NCBI GenBank assembly: GCA_029379385.1
Contig: CM055614.1
Coordinates: 20,813,994-20,877,993 of the forward strand
DNA length: 64,000 bases
Origin: Quillaja saponaria
Taxonomy: Eukaryota > Streptophyta > Magnoliopsida > Fabales > Quillajaceae
Direction: 5' to 3'
A program made the position numbers and the translations under genes. Under the pieces are notes generated by a model. It made no database searches. It was not told the DNA's origin and saw only the letters and a program-made list of their open reading frames with translations. Below, in pieces: positions 60,845-64,000 of the stretch (its first letter is position 1; every line of letters starts with the position of its first letter).

Positions 60845-61084
60845 CATTAATTATTTACTCACTTGGATTTACTTAGTTATAATATTATTTACTTATGACA
60901 ATAAGTATACAATATATATATATATATTTTAAATGTATATTAAGCTTACACTAAGATATCAAATTATAACATATTTAACTATACTATTATTTAATTAATT
61001 TGTTTATTCTATAGCATAACTTTATACATATTGTGTGAAAAACTTGATTTTTCATTATTGAGTTATAAGGGTTATAACAATGCT

Positions 61085-61265
61085 CATGGGAGTTTCAATT
61101 TCTTTAGCTGAATCCATTCCAAATTTTTTTAGTAGATTTTTGAAATATTTGGATTGGTTGATGAAAAATTCTTGCATAGATTGTTTGACTTTGAACGTTT
61201 AATAAAATAATTCAACTTCTTTATCACACTCATTTCAAATTCATTTTGCATAGCCTTAGAAAATT
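61085..61265 (-). pseudogene. Copia RT remnant, upstream half of the frame split by W6
   Basis: On the minus strand 'AMQNEFEMSVIKKLNYF' (~61255-61205) and a 'FSSTNPNISKIY' block (~61165-61130) correspond to the copia RT thumb region. It leads through 'SHG' into ATGCT, after which W6 interrupts. Its own upstream part is cut off by W7 at 61266. Confidence 0.8.
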
Positions 61266-61508
61266 TGTCACACCCCACACGGAAGGCTTAACTGGCCGGA
61301 GAAATTAATAACCAAACTTCTATAACCTTGACTTCAAGTCAAATAACATATACAAATAAACAAAGAAACAATAATGACTCTCGACTAAATAAATGCATAA
61401 AAGTAAATTTTATAAAATATAAGTTAACAATAAAAGTTTATTTTTTTAAACATATAACAATAGCAGAGGTTCCTTGTAAAAGGGAACATGTCTAACATAT
61501 AAATATAT
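61266..61508 (-). mobile_element. W7 long LTR-like repeat, terminal fragment
   Basis: On the + strand it starts 'tgtcacaccccacacgg', collinear with the first ~240 bp of W6 and W8 ('gcagaggttcc', 'gggaacatg'). It is interrupted at 61508 by W8. Confidence 0.75.
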
Positions 61509-64000
61509 TGTCACATTCCTCACGAAGACATGGCTGGCTGAAGAATTAGGTAACCAACTCTTTGTAATCCTGACTTCAAAACAAATAAACAAATATGACT
61601 TTTAACTAAACTAAATAATAAAAGTAGAATTTAGAAAACCCAAGTTAACTACAAATGTTTAATTACTGTACTACATAATAATCTAATAAAATTTCGGCAG
61701 AGGTTCCCTGTAATATGGAACATGCCCTAAAATACAAACAAGTACACCTAGTTATATATACAGCCAGATCACTCTAACCACAATATACATAGGGGAGCTT
61801 CACTCTAGCCATATCACAAATAACAAATAACTAGACTATTACACAATACAAAATCAGACAACCCAAAGTTCTAGTATGACTATAAACTTTCATTCTTGAC
61901 TTAAAGTATAAGATTCCCAAGAAATACCTTACTGCATACTATCGGTAAGTCACAAGCTCATTAATGAAATATACTAAAATCTTGTTACCAAAAAAAAAAT
62001 CAACAAAAGAATGGTAAGTCCCACAGATTTAATGACTGGAAAAATATACCTAAAGGGTACTAGTATCACTCAAAACATGTATTTAATACAGAAGATAAAT
62101 AATATATATATAGATCAAATAATTTTAGAATATCATAAATTCTACAGTAAATTAATTTCACACCTACACAATTATGAAAACGTAAAATTTACCAAACATC
62201 TTTCATGAAATACATTGCACAACAAAGGAGTCAAACAGTCAAATCACTCAAAGCAAATAAAGGGCTAATAGAGTAACTCAACCTCGTACACCATTATCTC
62301 CCACCAAACAGTTTTACACATGCACACCAAACAAAATTATATACATAATCATTGAAATACAGAATCACTGAAATTTTCATACCTCCTCCCAAATTCACCC
62401 ATCGGAGCTGAGTTACTCAAATATTTTTAATCATTGTAAAATAATCAAAACAAAAATCTCCTAGGTGCACTTGCATTTTATTTTGGAAGTAAAAATTATT
62501 TAAAAAAAAAAATACTTTTATTGACCCTTATCAACCACAAACAAGATCACACATCAGCTTAATTTACTTAAGTCAATCATAGCAACATAATTCTTATTTA
62601 CCAATATAACATGTATATATATATATATACAAAATACATCAAAACAATCAAACACACTAATCTAAGCAACCAAAATGTAACAATTAACCATTCACCTTTT
62701 ATCAATATTACTTGTCACTTCCTTTTGTGTTAACATGTGTTATTAGCTCAATCACAAGTTCTGCAGTTGCAATTTTATAGGTTAAAATTGTCAATTTTAC
62801 TGGTCACTTCCTCTTGTGCTAACTTGTGTTATTGGCCCAATCACAAGTTCTAGAGTTGTAATTTTCCAGTATTACTTAGTTTCGCAATTTCATAGGTTAT
62901 AACTTTTTTATTACGAAAATCTATAAGTATTAAGTTTCATGTATATATATTTAAAATTTACTTATTTTAGGTTTTTTTACAACTACCTTGGATATATGTT
63001 TGATTTTAACTTACATACTTAACCCATTTTAACAAAATTACAATTAAACATTATCTTTAGGAAGTTAACTATGTTTCTTATTTAGAAACTTCTCCTAAAT
63101 TAGTCTTAAACCTATTCAAATCCTCACATAAATACAAATAAGGCACATACAAATTTTTGGTTGTCAGAACCAGATTCCAAAGCTTATAAAATTCTTATAC
63201 TTGAGAATTAAATTATGAAACTTTCTGGTCTAGTTTATCAATGTGTTAGAAACATTTCAACTTAATTACTACACACAAAATCATCCTTTCAGGTCCCCTC
63301 ACATTAGCTACATCAAAACAGGTTCAATCAGGAACTGAAAATTATAACCATGACTTCTAACACCTCCAAAATATACATAAAATGGAGTTAAAACCTGCCA
63401 ACCTCCATATTTATCCCTTAATATGTTAGGAACAATTCTTGTTCAGAGGTCCAAAGCTAATTCAAAACACAACCTTCGTCAAAGTTATCCTAACTGACTG
63501 AAGCAAGCCTAAAGTCTTGTATGGACCTAGCTGCAGTCCAACAACTCTAATGATAAATATATCCCGAGTTAGGTTACAAAACTTTTCAGATATCATCTTA
63601 ATACCCTAAACTACACTTTCTCTTTAGAACTCCAAAATTAATTCAGTCCTCAAAATACCCAAAATACTAACTTTCTCTAACTCATAAAATCTACCAATAT
63701 TTCCTTTTTTCAATAACCACTCAATTCTATGTCAAATGTTACTAATCACCATGTTCTCATTCTTTTATCATCCTCCTAGTTTCTATGCATTCAAGTAACT
63801 AAATAACATTTTAATACCTATCAACTCTAAACTTTCAATTCTTATTCAAATAATCTCTAACCACAAAAGTTTGAACATACCAAGTTTTAGTCATCCTATT
63901 ATAACTAGTTTTATTTAGGCATTTTTACAAACATCATGAGGGTATAACTACTTTTATCTCATATGCATATGTATTATATTTATACATACCCCCAGAATAA
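61509..64000 (-). mobile_element. W8 long LTR-like repeat, runs off the window
   Basis: On the + strand it starts 'tgtcacattcctcacg' inside W7. It is collinear with W6 and, in inverted orientation, with W3. It carries 'atacctaaagggtac' (62046-62060) at the conserved palindrome site. The other end lies beyond 64000. Confidence 0.8.

Larger units (their letters stand above)
57323..61079 (-). mobile_element. W6: complete long LTR-like repeat, 3757 bp, TSD ATGCT
   Basis: The + strand reads 'tgtcatatccc' to 'gttataaca', so in minus orientation the ends are TG...CA. ATGCT flanks both sides (57318-57322 and 61080-61084) and the interrupted copia frame resumes on the far side. It is the only W copy whose two ends and TSD are both clear. 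No internal pol or second LTR is present, so it is best read as a solo LTR or a non-autonomous element. The end motifs recall long LTRs of Del/Tekay-type gypsy elements, but this is an inference. Confidence 0.88.

Overview
The window looks like AT-rich plant nuclear DNA, probably from a eudicot. It is built almost entirely from old, nested retrotransposons and contains no intact host gene that I can support. All recognisable reading frames (Ty1/copia and Ty3/gypsy gag-pol, a BIG BROTHER-RELATED-type ubiquitin ligase, an ALMT-type transporter) carry stops, frameshifts or truncations. Short-repeat AT tracts, tRNA-Met-type primer-binding sites, TG...CA LTR ends and 5-bp or 9-bp target-site duplications (TSDs) are directly visible. 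Coordinates were read by eye; boundaries without a TSD may be off by several bases.

Left part (1-15.2 kb). A seven-copy array with a ~168-bp period (595-1790) is followed by a truncated copia-type LTR ('Z', 2226-3889). Next is a compact 2.15-kb non-autonomous LTR element with ~200-bp LTRs, a tRNA-Met PBS, a gag-like ORF, no pol and TSD TAATA (4324-6470). After ~2.4 kb of unassigned AT-rich DNA comes a minus-strand copia element ('Y', to 15246). Its 5' LTR, PBS, leader, gag, protease and integrase remain, but its reverse transcriptase (RT) is cut off. The cut is sealed by a ~138-bp patch identical in arrangement to the element's far end (15133-15271).

Middle part (15.2-43.1 kb). Two plus-strand copia copies of one family follow: X1 (15247-18163, RT/RNase H deleted) and X2 (19943-26664, both LTRs, TSD CAAAC). 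An ALMT-like exon fragment lies between them on the minus strand. At 31.9-43.1 kb there is a three-level nest. An Athila-like gypsy element sits inside a long LTR of a repeat family I call 'W', which sits inside a Z-type copia LTR.

Right part (43.1-64 kb). The most unusual object is a 1380-bp foldback element (44863-46242) with long terminal inverted repeats, a perfect 9-bp TSD and an interior of repeated ~45-bp palindromes. It lies beside an intron-containing BIG BROTHER-RELATED-like pseudogene without its RING exons (46596-48026). From 49.7 kb onward the W family dominates: two copies abut head-to-head at ~52.2 kb, a 3757-bp copy with TSD ATGCT interrupts a copia RT/RNase H remnant, and one W copy is inserted in another. 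No tRNA, rRNA or CRISPR locus was found. The genes here do not form a pathway; the window records successive insertion, deletion and decay.
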